Shown here piece by piece: positions 50,674 through 59,956 of a DNA stretch of 64,000 bases. This DNA is from Actinoplanes sp. KI2 (lineage in GTDB: Bacteria > Actinomycetota > Actinomycetes > Mycobacteriales > Micromonosporaceae), in assembly GCF_025630775.1 (NCBI RefSeq), contig NZ_JAOSZE010000007.1, positions 62,001 through 126,000 on the forward strand. Reading direction: 5' to 3'. The number at the start of each line of letters is the position of its first letter. The stretch's first letter is position 1. The notes beneath the pieces are model-generated. The model was not told the DNA's origin. It did no database searches and worked only from the letters and a program-made list of their open reading frames with translations. A program made the position numbers and the translations under genes.

Positions 50674-51426
50674 ATGGCGGGCAGCCCGTACGAGACATTG
50701 ATCGAGACCATGCGCACGCCCGAGTTCTGGCGCTGCTACCTGTTCGACGAGGAGAACGGCTTCGACCTCAGCGGCGAGAGCGAGCGGATCGCCGAGCTGA
50801 TCGGCGACGACGTGCGGCTGGGTTTGCCCGCCCGCAGCCCGTGGCTGCTGCGCCTGCGGCTGTTCTTCGACGTCAGCGTGTTCGAGCTGCGCCTGGAGAC
50901 GTTGCACAACGACGAGCTCGACGAATGCGACGACGACGAGTACGCCGCACTCGGCGACGACTACGAGACCCATTTGTTCCACGAGTTGGGCCACTGGGAC
51001 CAGGCGCGCTGGTCCCCGTGGTGCCTGCGCTGGGAGGAGGTGGGGGCGGTGGTCCAGCGGATGGCCGCCGACGCCGACCGGCAGCCGATCCCGCCGGAGC
51101 TGGCGATGCTGCTGTTGGCCCACTTCGTCGGGCACGGCGCGGGCGACGAGGAACGGCTGGCCGCCGGGCGGCAGCTGATGGCGGGCATGTTCACCCGCCT
51201 GGGCGTATTCCGGGACGCGGAGGCCGACCGCATGGCGGCGCGGCTACTGCTGGCCGCGCCGGAGGACGACTACGCGTGGCGGCGCAGCCCGGAGCACGGC
51301 TGGGTCTTCGGCGGCGAGTACCCCTGCTACTCGCGGCGCAACGCCGACCACGACAGCTTCCCGTTCGAGGAGTGGGCCGAGTTCCGGACGCTGCTCGGCG
51401 TACCCAACGAGATCTTGGACGCGTAA
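50674..51426 (+). CDS. Acidic hypothetical protein
   Basis: A 250-residue soluble protein rich in Glu, Asp and Trp. H-L-F-H-E-L-G-H-W-D and F-V-G-H-G-A-G-D-E-E-R segments give several His/Glu pairs, but I assign no metal site. No family recognised; such acidic proteins are frequent in large actinomycete genomes. GGAGGGAGCC precedes ATG 50674. Single-gene unit. Confidence 0.6.
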   Translation: MAGSPYETLIETMRTPEFWRCYLFDEENGFDLSGESERIAELIGDDVRLGLPARSPWLLRLRLFFDVSVFELRLETLHNDELDECDDDEYAALGDDYETHLFHELGHWDQARWSPWCLRWEEVGAVVQRMAADADRQPIPPELAMLLLAHFVGHGAGDEERLAAGRQLMAGMFTRLGVFRDAEADRMAARLLLAAPEDDYAWRRSPEHGWVFGGEYPCYSRRNADHDSFPFEEWAEFRTLLGVPNEILDA

Positions 51427-51470
51427 AGCCTCCAAGATCGGCCCGGCCACCATCGCGGCCGTGGTGCCGG

Positions 51471-52271
51471 TCACGGTGACTGCCGTGCGAGCAGCAGCGC
51501 CTCGGTGCGCTCCCGCAGCCGGGCGCGGAACGCCTGGTCGTGAGCCTGGTCAAGGGCCCGCGCGGGTTGCGTGCCGTTGAAGTATCGACCGGTCACGCCG
51601 TCGAGGTCAGGGTCGGTGACCAGGCGCAGCGTCGCGTGCAGCCCTTGCTCCAGCGAGTCGATGGTGCCGTAGCGGGACTCGCGCACCATCGTGGTCGGCA
51701 TCAGGGAGGCCGGGTGCAGGCAGTTGGCGGTGACGCCGGTACCGGCCAGTTCGTCGGCGAGGTCGAAGGTGTGCGCGATCAGCGCCAGCTTGGACCTTCG
51801 GTACGCCTCGACCCCGTCGTACTCCCGTTGCATCATCAGGTCATCGAGGTCGACCGGACGCTGCCCGGCCGACGCGACGTTGACGACCCGGGCGGAACCG
51901 GACCGGCGCAGCGCCGGCAGCAGCAGCCTGGTCAGCAGGTACGGCGCCAGGTAGTTGACCGCGAAGCGCAACTCGTACCCGTCGCGGGACAGTTCCCGGC
52001 CGGCACCCGGCGCGCCGAACCCCACGCCGGCGTTGTTGACCAGCACGTCGAGCCGGGCGGCGTGGTCGGCGACCTGGGCCGCGAGCCCGCGTACCTCGTC
52101 GAGGGAGGACAGATCAGCGCGGATGGCCACGGCGCCGGTCTCCTGGGCGACGCCGGCCAGCCGCCCGGGGTCACGGCCGTGGACGATGAGCTGGTGCCCC
52201 GCCCCGGCCAGCTCGCTCGCCAGCGCCCGCCCCAGCCCGTCCGAGGCACCGGTGATCAAGATGTTCGCCAC
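51471..52271 (-). CDS. Short-chain dehydrogenase/reductase
   Basis: A 266-residue SDR with the full set of motifs: cofactor loop T-G-A-S-D-G-L-G-R, N-N-A-G-V-G, Ser in V-N-V-A-S-A-G-Q, and Y-R-R-S-K as the catalytic Tyr-Lys. Specificity unknown; the retinol-dehydrogenase-like group is closest in pattern. The GTG at 52271 lies right before the cofactor strand (A-N-I-L-I-T-G-A). No ribosome site, possibly leaderless. Confidence 0.85.
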   Translation of the reverse strand: MANILITGASDGLGRALASELAGAGHQLIVHGRDPGRLAGVAQETGAVAIRADLSSLDEVRGLAAQVADHAARLDVLVNNAGVGFGAPGAGRELSRDGYELRFAVNYLAPYLLTRLLLPALRRSGSARVVNVASAGQRPVDLDDLMMQREYDGVEAYRRSKLALIAHTFDLADELAGTGVTANCLHPASLMPTTMVRESRYGTIDSLEQGLHATLRLVTDPDLDGVTGRYFNGTQPARALDQAHDQAFRARLRERTEALLLARQSP

Positions 52272-52397
52272 GGTGCCAGTCTGCCGCGACAGGAGCCGCG
52301 CGTGCACCGGTGCTCGCGTCACATCGAACGTGACGCCGGCAACGGTGCTACCGTCGTCGAGCGTCGACGGCGACGGCAGGAAGACGCCACCGATCAG

Positions 52398-52472
52398 ACC
52401 TTGGCGAACTTCGGCGGCGGTGGTTGCGGCTACGGCTTCCCGTGCAGCCTGTGTGGGGAGAATGCGGCATGA
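52398..52472 (+). CDS. Possible Cys/Gly-rich upstream ORF of the MBL gene
   Basis: A 24-codon frame (TTG start at best) ends L-C-G-E-N-A-A with its TGA overlapping the MBL ATG as ATGA. It encodes N-F-G-G-G-G-C-G-Y-G-F-P-C-S-L-C. AGGAAG lies 17 bases before the TTG, too far for a good ribosome site. It could be a coupled leader ORF like the Cys-responsive ones of actinobacteria, or chance. Confidence 0.25.
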   Translation, partial: TLANFGGGGCGYGFPCSLCGENAA

Positions 52473-53209
52473 GCGATGTCAGACTGACCCGACGCGGCCT
52501 GTTCTTCACGGCCGGAGCCGGTGTGCTCGGCGTGGCCGTGGTCAACACCCTGGCGGGGTGCGCGGACGACTCGCCGAACTCCCCGTCGGGCTCCTCGTCC
52601 ACCCCGGCACCCGGCCCCGCCGACATCGGCGGCTGGAAACGGGTCGACATGTCCTACGTCTCCGCGTACCTGCTGGTCCGTGGCAAGGAGGTCGCCGTCG
52701 TCGACCTTGGCACGCCCGGCTCCGAGGCATCCATCGAGGAGGGGCTCAAGGCGGCGGGGCAGAATTGGGCCGCCGTCAAGCACGTGATCCTCACCCACCA
52801 GCACGACGACCACGTGGGTGGCCTCAACGAGGTGTCCAAGGTCGTGACGGCCTCGTTCTACGCGGGCGTCCTGGACGTCGCCTCGATCATCACCGACGCC
52901 CGGCTCAAGCCGGTGAAGCAGGGTGACGAGGTGTTAGGCTTGCAGATCATCGACACCCCGGGGCACACGCTCGGGCACATCTCGGTGTTCGATCCCTCGA
53001 ACGGGGTGCTCGTCTCCGGCGACGCGCTGCGCACCAACAGCGGCTCGCTGACCGGCTCCGACCCGCAGTACACGACCGACGAGGCGAAAGCCGCCACGTC
53101 GGTGAAGAAATTGGCGACGATGGACATCAAGGCGATCCTGCCCGGCCACGGCGAACCGGTGCTCGTCAACGCGTCCGCCGAGCTGCAGAAGCTGGCCGCG
53201 ACGCTGTGA
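52469..53209 (+). CDS. Metallo-beta-lactamase-fold lipoprotein (Tat-type signal)
   Basis: A 246-residue exported hydrolase. The N-terminus L-T-R-R-G-L-F-F-T-A-G has the twin Arg of a Tat signal and ends in a lipobox-like L-A-G-C, so it is probably folded before export and lipid-anchored. The zinc ligands are complete: L-T-H-Q-H-D-D-H, P-G-H-T-L-G-H, V-S-G-D-A-L and P-G-H-G-E-P. Substrate unknown. GGGGAGAATG lies before the ATG. Confidence 0.88.
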   Translation: MSDVRLTRRGLFFTAGAGVLGVAVVNTLAGCADDSPNSPSGSSSTPAPGPADIGGWKRVDMSYVSAYLLVRGKEVAVVDLGTPGSEASIEEGLKAAGQNWAAVKHVILTHQHDDHVGGLNEVSKVVTASFYAGVLDVASIITDARLKPVKQGDEVLGLQIIDTPGHTLGHISVFDPSNGVLVSGDALRTNSGSLTGSDPQYTTDEAKAATSVKKLATMDIKAILPGHGEPVLVNASAELQKLAATL

Positions 53210-53277
53210 CCGCGCGGCCCCGGCCGGCGTAGGCGCTCGATCCCGGAGGTGAGGCAGGCGTACCGGAGTTGAAAGGC

Positions 53278-53880
53278 TCAGATCCAGCCCTGCTGCCAGG
53301 CGTGGTGAGCGGCCGCGTGCCGGGTGTCGGCGCCGAGCTTGGCCATCGCGGCGGAAAGGTAGTTGCGGACCGTGCCGGGGGCCAGGTGCACGGTGGCGGC
53401 CACCTCGGCGATCGGGGCACCACCGCGGACCACGGCCAGGATCTCCAGTTCACGGTCGGTGAGGGGGCACTCGTCCTCGGTCAGGGCGCTCGCCGCGATC
53501 TCCGGGTCCACGTAGCGGCGACCGGAGTGAACCGCCCGGATGATCTCGGCGAGGCGAGCGGCCGGGGTGGTCTTCGGGACGAAACCGGCGACGCCGGCGG
53601 CCAGCGCGCGGCGCAGCACGGCCGGGCGGGCGTGCCGGGTCACCAGGACCACCGGGATGTCGAGTCTCGACCGGATCTCGGTGGCCGCCCGCAAACCGTC
53701 ACCGGGCGGCATCTCCAGGTCGAGGATCGCGAGGTCGGAGCGCTCGCGCCGGGCCACCTCGACGGCGGTCACGCTGTCGGCGGCCTCACCCACCACGGTC
53801 AGGTCCGGTTCCAGGGCGAGCAGGGCGGCGAGAGCGCCCCGGATCAGGCCCTCGTCGTCGGCGAGAAGCAGCCGGATCAC
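53278..53880 (-). CDS. NarL/LuxR-type response regulator
   Basis: A 200-residue regulator: receiver domain with acidic D-D-E, phosphoacceptor Asp in L-A-I-L-D-L-E-M-P and Lys in F-V-P-K-T, then a LuxR-type HTH (L-T-D-R-E-L-E-I-L-A-V, V-A-A-T-V-H-L-A-P-G-T-V-R-N-Y-L). GTG 53880 is used because the receiver domain begins there; the start overlaps the kinase stop (GTGA). It probably controls the ABC operon read divergently from the kinase gene. Confidence 0.9.
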   Translation of the reverse strand: MIRLLLADDEGLIRGALAALLALEPDLTVVGEAADSVTAVEVARRERSDLAILDLEMPPGDGLRAATEIRSRLDIPVVLVTRHARPAVLRRALAAGVAGFVPKTTPAARLAEIIRAVHSGRRYVDPEIAASALTEDECPLTDRELEILAVVRGGAPIAEVAATVHLAPGTVRNYLSAAMAKLGADTRHAAAHHAWQQGWI

Positions 53881-54956
53881 CGAACCACCGCCATCGGCAG
53901 GGCCGCCGTCACGGTGAACTCGCCGTCCGTACGCCGGAATCGCAGGCTGCCACCGGCGGCCGTGAGCCGGTCGCGGAGCCCGGCCAGGCCGCCCGCAGGT
54001 CCGTCCGGGCCGTCGAACGGGTTGTCGTTGACGAAACGCAGTGCCACGTCGCCGGTCAACGCGATCTCGCAGCGGGCGGCGGTGCTGTGCCGCAGCACAT
54101 TCGTGGTGCACTCGCGCACGACCAGGCCGAGCAGGTTCTCCACGGCCGGCGGGAGGACCGGCGGATCCGGCGGCAGCGAGATCGATGACCGGATCCCGGC
54201 GGCGTCGAGGACCCGGGCCGCGTTGGCGATCTCGGTGTCCAGGGACACCGCCCGGTAGCCGCGGACCAGTTCCCGGGTGTCGCCCAGCGCCTGCCGGGCC
54301 AGCTCTTGCACCTCGCGCATCTGTTCGGCGGCGCGGGCCGGGTCGGTGCCGGCCAGCCGCTCGGCCAGTTCACTCTTCAACGCGATGACCTGGAGGTTGT
54401 GGCCCTGGATGTCGTGCAGTTCGGCGGCGAAGCGGCGGCGCTCGCCGGTGACCGCGGTGGTCCGCTCGGTGTGCCGGGCCCGGTCGAGGCGGTCCGCGAC
54501 GGCGCACATCCAGAGCTGGGCGTAGACCCCGGCGGTGCACAGCGCGGTGACGGCCAGGTCGGAGAGGGCGCCGCCGAGGTGCCGGCCGCCGGCCAGGGAG
54601 GCGGCGAACGCCAGCGCCGCTCCGGCCGGCCACAGCCTCCAGGCCGGCCGGGGGACACCCGCGAGCACGACGGCCAGCGGCAGCACCCACGGGAATCCGC
54701 CCTCGCCGGTGATCCGCGAGTACAGCAGCAACCCGGCCGCGGCCAGGGCGGCGATGATCGTCATGGCGGTCGGCGGCGGTGGCGTGCCGAGCACCGGCAC
54801 GGCCAGCAGCCGGCCGGCGACCACGCACACCGGGACCACCACGGCGAACACGGCGGCCCGCGCGGCGGTGGTCCCCGGTTGGATCACGGTGAGCAGCACG
54901 ACGCCGGTCAGGCAGGCGAGCAGGGTGTACCAGTTGAGGCGGCGCAGGGATGTCAC
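53877..54956 (-). CDS. Sensor histidine kinase, NarL-system type
   Basis: A 359-residue kinase with about five to six membrane spans and no outer domain, then the HisKA_3-type box A-E-L-H-D-I-Q-G-H-N-L-Q-V-I near residue 180, and an N-box E-C-T-T-N-V-L-R-H-S and G-L-A-G-L-R-D-R-L in a short ATPase domain. The layout (spans only) suggests it senses something in the membrane, as in LiaS/DesK-type systems. Its stop overlaps the response regulator start. Confidence 0.9.
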   Translation of the reverse strand: MTSLRRLNWYTLLACLTGVVLLTVIQPGTTAARAAVFAVVVPVCVVAGRLLAVPVLGTPPPPTAMTIIAALAAAGLLLYSRITGEGGFPWVLPLAVVLAGVPRPAWRLWPAGAALAFAASLAGGRHLGGALSDLAVTALCTAGVYAQLWMCAVADRLDRARHTERTTAVTGERRRFAAELHDIQGHNLQVIALKSELAERLAGTDPARAAEQMREVQELARQALGDTRELVRGYRAVSLDTEIANAARVLDAAGIRSSISLPPDPPVLPPAVENLLGLVVRECTTNVLRHSTAARCEIALTGDVALRFVNDNPFDGPDGPAGGLAGLRDRLTAAGGSLRFRRTDGEFTVTAALPMAVVR

Positions 54957-54998
54957 GCCACCATGATGCGGTTCGATGCGGCCGGGACGCGAAAGTTG

Positions 54999-55012
54999 AT
55001 GACATCTGTCAT
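54999..55012. promoter_or_regulatory. Palindrome ATGACATCTGTCAT in the divergent control region
   Basis: Perfect 14-bp inverted repeat (6-bp arms, TC centre), 43 bases before the kinase start and 60 bases before the ABC operon. Likely binding site of the NarL-type regulator. Confidence 0.55.
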
Positions 55013-55058
55013 TCGGGCTCGTGTGGGCCTGACACTACGACCCCGGCGGCCCGGCGCT

Positions 55059-55064
55059 GATAGT
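55059..55064 (+). promoter_or_regulatory. Leaderless -10 box of the ABC operon
   Basis: GATAGT lies 7 bases before ATG 55072 with no ribosome site between, so transcription probably starts at the codon. Confidence 0.45.
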
Positions 55065-55071
55065 CGACGGC

Positions 55072-55683
55072 ATGAACGCTGTTTCGTGCCGGGGCCTGCG
55101 GTTCGCGTACGGTCCCCGCGGTGTTGACCTTGAAGTTTCCGCCGGAGAGATGGTCGCCCTGGTGGGTGTGAACGGCGCCGGGAAGACCACCACCATGGAG
55201 CTGCTGCTCGGACACCGGCGGCCGGCCGGTGGCACGGTCCGCGTGCTGGGCCGGGATCCCTACGCCGAACGCCGCCGCCTCGCCACCGAGGTGGGCGTGG
55301 TGCCGCAGGACAGCGGCCTGGCACCGGATCTCACCGTGGCCGAGACGCTGCGGTTGTGGCTGCGCCTGCACCGCCGTCCGGTCGGCGCGGAACTGCTGGG
55401 CGCGGTGGACCTGGAGCACCGGGCCGGGATGCGGGTACGGCAGCTGTCCGGCGGCGAACGGCGGCGCCTGGATCTGGCCGTCGCCCTGTGCGGACGGCCG
55501 CGGCTGTTGCTGCTCGACGAGCCGACCTCCGGGCTCGACCCGTACTCCCGGGCGCGGACCTGGAAGCTGCTTCGGGAACACCGCGACGCGGGTACGTCGA
55601 TCCTGGTCAGCACCCACCATCCGGAGGAGACGGAAGGGTCGGCCGACCGCACCGTGGTGATGGACGGCGGGGTGCTGCGATGA
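55072..55683 (+). CDS. ABC transporter ATP-binding protein
   Basis: A 203-residue ATPase, short for the family: Walker A G-V-N-G-A-G-K-T-T, signature L-S-G-G-E-R-R-R, Walker B L-L-L-L-D-E-P-T, H-loop V-S-T-H-H. No C-terminal extension. Divergent from the two-component genes, overlapping the permease start (ATGA). Probably an exporter half. Confidence 0.92.
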   Translation: MNAVSCRGLRFAYGPRGVDLEVSAGEMVALVGVNGAGKTTTMELLLGHRRPAGGTVRVLGRDPYAERRRLATEVGVVPQDSGLAPDLTVAETLRLWLRLHRRPVGAELLGAVDLEHRAGMRVRQLSGGERRRLDLAVALCGRPRLLLLDEPTSGLDPYSRARTWKLLREHRDAGTSILVSTHHPEETEGSADRTVVMDGGVLR

Positions 55684-56393
55684 GGGCCTGGCTGCTGCTC
55701 GCCGGCGCCGAGTTCACCATGCTGCGCCGCAGCGCGTTCACGCTGTCGATGGGCGCGGTGCTGCCGCTGGCGCTCGGCGGGCTGATCCTGTGGGCGGAGG
55801 CGGACACCGGGCGGGCCGGTCCGGGAACGGCTGCCGGGTTGCTGCTGGTCACGCTGATCACGCTCACCGCGTACGTCTCCGGCACCACCACCCTGGCGTC
55901 CCGCCGGCAGCAGAACGTGCTGCGCCGGCTGCGCGGCAGCGGCGCCTCCGACCCGGCGATCCTGGCCGCCGCCCTGACCCCGCCCGCGGCGCTGACCCTG
56001 GCCCAGGCGCTGCTGCTGTCCGTCGCCCTCGACCTGCGCGGGGTCCGGCACGGCCCGCTGCTGCTGGCCGTGCTGGCCGGAATCCTGGTGGCCTGCGCGC
56101 TGGCCGCCCTGACCGCGGCCTTCACCTCGGCGCCCGAGTTGGCGCAGCTGACGACCACGCCGATCGCGCTGGCGTTCCTCGGTGGCGCGTTGTGGGCGGC
56201 CCGCACCCCGCCGGCCGAGGTGGGCTGGGCGATGACGCTGCTGCCCGGAGCGGCGATCACCCAGCTGACCCGGATCGCGTGGCGGGTTCCCGGCTCGGGC
56301 GGCTCGCTGATCGCGGTGGCGCTGCTGCTCGGCACGGCCGTGGCGGCGGTCGCGGTGGCCACCCGGGTCTTCCGCTGGGATCTACGCCGCTGA
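55680..56393 (+). CDS. ABC-2-type membrane permease
   Basis: A 237-residue protein with six spans and the ABC-2 pattern (S-G-T-T-T-L-A-S-R-R-Q-Q-N-V-L-R-R-L near the middle, then a hydrophobic half). It forms an exporter with the preceding ATPase. Probable role: defence against, or export of, a membrane-active compound sensed by the adjacent kinase. Confidence 0.87.
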   Translation: MRAWLLLAGAEFTMLRRSAFTLSMGAVLPLALGGLILWAEADTGRAGPGTAAGLLLVTLITLTAYVSGTTTLASRRQQNVLRRLRGSGASDPAILAAALTPPAALTLAQALLLSVALDLRGVRHGPLLLAVLAGILVACALAALTAAFTSAPELAQLTTTPIALAFLGGALWAARTPPAEVGWAMTLLPGAAITQLTRIAWRVPGSGGSLIAVALLLGTAVAAVAVATRVFRWDLRR

Positions 56394-56422
56394 GACGGCC
56401 GGGCCCGGACTAGGCTTTCGCC

Positions 56423-57181
56423 ATGTCGGTCATCGGGAAGGTGTCGATGATCCTGGATGCATTCACTCCCGAGGACCGCGGTGTGAAATTCGCCGAGTTG
56501 CAGCGGCGCACCGGGCTGGCGAAGTCGACCCTGCACCGGTTGACCCAGGAGATGGTCGAGGCGCGACTGCTCGACCGGGCGTCCGGCCGGTTCCATCTCA
56601 GCAGCCACCTCTTCACGCTCGGGATGCGTGCCTCGGTGGAGCGGAGCCTGCTCGAGGTGGCCACACCGTTCCTGGAGGACCTCTACGAGCGCACCCACGA
56701 GACCGTCCACCTGGGTCTGCGGGAGGGCACGGAGGTCGTCTACGTCGCGAAGGTGGGCGGGCACCGCCAGGCGCGGGCGCCGTCGCGGCTGGGTGGGCGG
56801 CTGCCGCTGCACGCGACGGCGATCGGCAAGGCATTGCTGGCGTTCGCTCCCGAGCAGGTTCGGGCGCAGGTGCTCGCTGCGCCGCTGCCGCGCCTGGCGC
56901 CGCGGACGGTGACCTCGGCGTCGATCCTGCGCCGCCAGCTCGACGAGGCGATGCGTACGGGGGTCGCGTTCGAGGCCGAGGAGTCGGCGGTCGGCATCGT
57001 CTGTATCGGCGCGCCGGTGCTGGACGACGATGCCGTCGCGGTGGCGGCGGTGAGTGTGGCGGGGCCCGCGGACCGGTTCCACCCGCGTCGGTACGTCGAC
57101 GCGGTCAAGGCCGCGGCCGGTGGCATCGCGGCGACCCTGGCCCGCCAGGCCTTCCTGCTCGACCCGGATGGTTCCGGATAG
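56423..57181 (+). CDS. IclR-family regulator 1
   Basis: A 252-residue regulator: N-terminal winged HTH (F-A-E-L-Q-R-R-T-G-L-A-K-S-T-L-H-R-L) and the IclR ligand domain (L-P-L-H-A-T-A-I-G-K-A-L-L-A and V-G-I-V-C-I-G-A-P-V). Leaderless is likely, with TAGGCT 6 bases before the ATG. Its last codons lie in a 23-base direct repeat. It probably controls the hydratase operon downstream through the palindrome at 57196. Confidence 0.9.
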   Translation: MSVIGKVSMILDAFTPEDRGVKFAELQRRTGLAKSTLHRLTQEMVEARLLDRASGRFHLSSHLFTLGMRASVERSLLEVATPFLEDLYERTHETVHLGLREGTEVVYVAKVGGHRQARAPSRLGGRLPLHATAIGKALLAFAPEQVRAQVLAAPLPRLAPRTVTSASILRRQLDEAMRTGVAFEAEESAVGIVCIGAPVLDDDAVAVAAVSVAGPADRFHPRRYVDAVKAAAGGIAATLARQAFLLDPDGSG

Positions 57182-57208
57182 CGTAGACCCGGATGGTTCC
57201 GGATAGCG
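57161..57208 (+). repeat. Exact 23-bp direct repeat at the IclR stop
   Basis: Copies at 57161-57183 and 57186-57208 are identical and separated by 2 bases. The first contains the stop codon of IclR regulator 1; the second contains most of the operator palindrome. A local duplication that may have created a second half-site. Confidence 0.8.
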
Positions 57209-57212
57209 GAAC
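57196..57212. promoter_or_regulatory. IclR operator GTTCCG-N5-CGGAAC
   Basis: Perfect 6-5-6 palindrome, 44 bases before the hydratase start, in a promoter position. The same geometry recurs at 63109 and nearly at 63872. Confidence 0.65.
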
Positions 57213-57255
57213 TCCGCGATGGTGCTGCCGATGCCGCGGCGGGATCGTGGCCCGC

Positions 57256-58026
57256 ATGACGTCACCTGCGGCGCGACGGCTGCTCGAGGCAGCCCGGAGC
57301 GCGTCACCCTGTGCCCCCGTCCGGGACCTGATCGGCGCGGACGACATCGCCGCCGCGTACGCCGTCCAGCAGGAGGTGGTCGCGGTGCGGCGGCGCAGCG
57401 CGCGGGTCGTCGGGCACAAGGTCGGTCTCACCTCGGCGGCCGTGCAGCGGCAGTTGGGTGTCGACCGCCCGGACTTCGGGGTGCTCTTCGACGACATGGA
57501 CGTGACCGGAGTGGATCCGGTGCCGGTCGGCGGGCTGCTGCAACCGCGGATCGAGGCCGAGGTGGCGTTCCTGCTCGGCGCCGACCTCGGCGGCGAGATC
57601 GCCCTGGAGGGCGTGCTCGCGGCCGTGGACGCGATGGCGCCGGCCCTGGAGATCGTGGACAGCCGGATCGCCGGCTGGGACATCACGATCGCGGACACCA
57701 TCGCCGACAACGCGTCGAGTGGCCTGTTCGTGCTGGGCGCGGGCCGGGCTCGGCTCGACGAGGTGCGGCCGGCGGACATCGAGATGGAGCTCAGCGTCGA
57801 CGGCCGGATGGTCGCGAAGGGGTCCGGAGCCGCGTGCCTCGGCGACCCCCTCGCCGCACTGGCGTGGCTGGCCGGGGCGGCGCTCGAGCTGGGCGATCCG
57901 TTACGGGCCGGGCAGTTGGTGCTCTCCGGGGCGCTGGGCCCGATGGTTCCCGTGGTCCCCGGCACCACGGTCACGGCCACGTTGACCGGCCTCGGCACGG
58001 TCTCGGCCCGATTCGCGGACTGCTGA
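57256..58026 (+). CDS. mhpD: 2-hydroxypenta-2,4-dienoate hydratase
   Basis: A 256-residue hydratase of the MhpD/DmpE group: G-H-K-V-G-L-T-S near the N-terminus, the metal-binding region [10 protein letters not shown], then [11 protein letters not shown]. Converts 2-hydroxypentadienoate to 4-hydroxy-2-oxovalerate. First of the three-gene unit; its stop overlaps the next start (TGATG). ATG 57256 chosen; GTG 57247 is possible. Confidence 0.88.
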   Translation: MTSPAARRLLEAARSASPCAPVRDLIGADDIAAAYAVQQEVVAVRRRSARVVGHKVGLTSAAVQRQLGVDRPDFGVLFDDMDVTGVDPVPVGGLLQPRIEAEVAFLLGADLGGEIALEGVLAAVDAMAPALEIVDSRIAGWDITIADTIADNASSGLFVLGAGRARLDEVRPADIEMELSVDGRMVAKGSGAACLGDPLAALAWLAGAALELGDPLRAGQLVLSGALGPMVPVVPGTTVTATLTGLGTVSARFADC

Positions 58027-58949
58027 TGCGTACGAAGGTCGCGGTGATCGGTCCGGGCAACATCGGCACCGACCTGATGATCAAGCTGGTGCGGCTGTCG
58101 GAGCGGCTGGAGATGGCCGCGATGGTCGGCATCGACCCGGCCTCGGACGGGCTGGCGCGGGCCGCCCGGCTCGGCGTGCCCACGACCGCGGACGGCGTGG
58201 ACGGGCTGATCGCCATGGACGGCTTCGCCGACATCGAGATCGTCCTCGACGCCACCTCGGCGCGCTCGCACGTCGTCAACGACGCGAAGCTGAGCCCGTA
58301 CGGCAAGACGATGGTGGATCTGACGCCGGCCGCCATCGGGCCCTATGTGGTTCCGGCGGTCAACCTGGACTCGGTGCTGCCTGCCCGCAACCTCAACATG
58401 GTGACCTGCGGCGGGCAGGCGACGATTCCGATCGTGGCGGCCGTGTCCCGGGTCGCCCCGGTGCCCTACGCGGAGATCGTCGCGTCGATCGCGTCGAGGT
58501 CGGCGGGGCCGGGCACCCGCGCCAACATCGACGAGTTCACCGCCACCACCGCGCACGCGATCGAGAAGGTCGGTGGTGCGGCCCGGGGTAAGGCGATCAT
58601 CGTGCTGAACCCGGCCGAGCCGCCCTTGATCATGCGGGACACGGTGCTGTGTCTGGTCGATGCGCCGGGGGAGGCCACCCGCGCCCGGATCGGTCACGCG
58701 GTCGAGGAGATGGTCGAGGCGGTCGCCGGCTACGTGCCCGGCTACCGGTTGAGGCAACGGGTCCAGATCACCGCGGTCCCGCAACGGTTGCCCACGCTCA
58801 CCGGTGACGCCGCGGTCACCCATCAGGTGTCGGTGTTCCTGGAAGTGGCGGGGGCGGGGCACTACCTGCCCGCGTACGCGGGAAATCTGGACATCATGAC
58901 GTCGGCGGCCGTCGCCGCCGCGGAGCGCATCGCGGAGGCGAACCGGTGA
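58026..58949 (+). CDS. mhpF: Acetaldehyde dehydrogenase (acylating)
   Basis: A 307-residue enzyme oxidising acetaldehyde to acetyl-CoA. N-terminal cofactor motif [12 protein letters not shown], catalytic Cys in M-V-T-C-G-G-Q-A-T, and I-V-L-N-P-A-E-P-P. Partner of the aldolase, with which it forms a channelling complex in known cases. Stop overlaps the aldolase start (GTGA). Confidence 0.93.
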   Translation: MRTKVAVIGPGNIGTDLMIKLVRLSERLEMAAMVGIDPASDGLARAARLGVPTTADGVDGLIAMDGFADIEIVLDATSARSHVVNDAKLSPYGKTMVDLTPAAIGPYVVPAVNLDSVLPARNLNMVTCGGQATIPIVAAVSRVAPVPYAEIVASIASRSAGPGTRANIDEFTATTAHAIEKVGGAARGKAIIVLNPAEPPLIMRDTVLCLVDAPGEATRARIGHAVEEMVEAVAGYVPGYRLRQRVQITAVPQRLPTLTGDAAVTHQVSVFLEVAGAGHYLPAYAGNLDIMTSAAVAAAERIAEANR

Positions 58950-59956
58950 GGCTGTTCATCCAGGACGTGACGTTGCGGGACGGGATGCACGCCGTGCGGC
59001 ACCGGATGGAGCCCGGCACCGTGGCGAAGATCGTCGGCGCGCTCGACGCGGCCGGTGTGGACGGCATCGAGGTCGCGCACGGCGACGGGCTGGCCGGCGG
59101 CAGCCTCAGCTACGGCCCCGGCTCGCACACCGACTGGGAGTGGATCGAGGTCGCGGCGGCGACCGTCCGCCGCGCCCGGCTCACCACCCTGCTGCTGCCG
59201 GGCATCGGCACGATCGCAGAGCTCAAGCGGGCGTACGCGATGGGCGTTCGTGCCGTGCGTATCGCCACCCACTGCACCGAGGCGAACGTGGCGGCGCAGC
59301 ACGTCGCCACCGCCCGCGAGCTCGGCATGGACGTCGCGGGCTTCCTGATGATGAGTCACCTGACCGACGCCGCGACGCTCGCCGGCCAGGCCCGGCTGAT
59401 GGAGTCCTACGGCGCCCGATGCGTGTACGTGACCGATTCCGGCGGCCGACTGATGATGAGCGGTGTCCGCGATCGGGTCCGCGCCTTCCGGGACGTGCTC
59501 GATCCCGCCACCGAGATCGGCATTCACGCCCACGAGAACCTGTCCCTGTCGGTGGCCAACTCGATGACGGCGGTCGAGGAGGGTGCCACGCGCGTCGACG
59601 CGTCGCTGGCCGGGCAGGGCGCGGGCGCCGGCAACTGCCCGATCGAGCCGTTCGTGGCGGTGGCGAACCTGTGCGGCTGGGAGCACGGCTGCGACCTGTT
59701 CGCGTTGCAGGACGCGGCCGAGGACCTGGTGCGCCCGTTGCAGGACCGCCCGGTGCGGGTCGATCGGGAGACACTGACCCTCGGGTACGCCGGCGTCTAC
59801 AGCTCGTTCCTCCGGCACGCCGAGTCGGCCTCCGGACGTTACGGCGTCGACGTCCGGGCGATCCTGGTCGAGGCCGGCCGGCGTGGCCTGGTCGGCGGCC
59901 AGGAGGGTCTGATCGTCGACATCGCCCTGGATCTGCTCAGCGCACGGCAAGGGTAG
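58946..59956 (+). CDS. mhpE: 4-hydroxy-2-oxovalerate aldolase
   Basis: A 336-residue aldolase cutting 4-hydroxy-2-oxovalerate into pyruvate and acetaldehyde. D-V-T-L-R-D-G-M-H and G-I-H-A-H-E-N are the usual metal and substrate motifs. GTG start overlapping the previous stop. The C-terminus ends in a duplicated 39-base segment shared with the convergent gene. Confidence 0.93.
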   Translation: MRLFIQDVTLRDGMHAVRHRMEPGTVAKIVGALDAAGVDGIEVAHGDGLAGGSLSYGPGSHTDWEWIEVAAATVRRARLTTLLLPGIGTIAELKRAYAMGVRAVRIATHCTEANVAAQHVATARELGMDVAGFLMMSHLTDAATLAGQARLMESYGARCVYVTDSGGRLMMSGVRDRVRAFRDVLDPATEIGIHAHENLSLSVANSMTAVEEGATRVDASLAGQGAGAGNCPIEPFVAVANLCGWEHGCDLFALQDAAEDLVRPLQDRPVRVDRETLTLGYAGVYSSFLRHAESASGRYGVDVRAILVEAGRRGLVGGQEGLIVDIALDLLSARQG

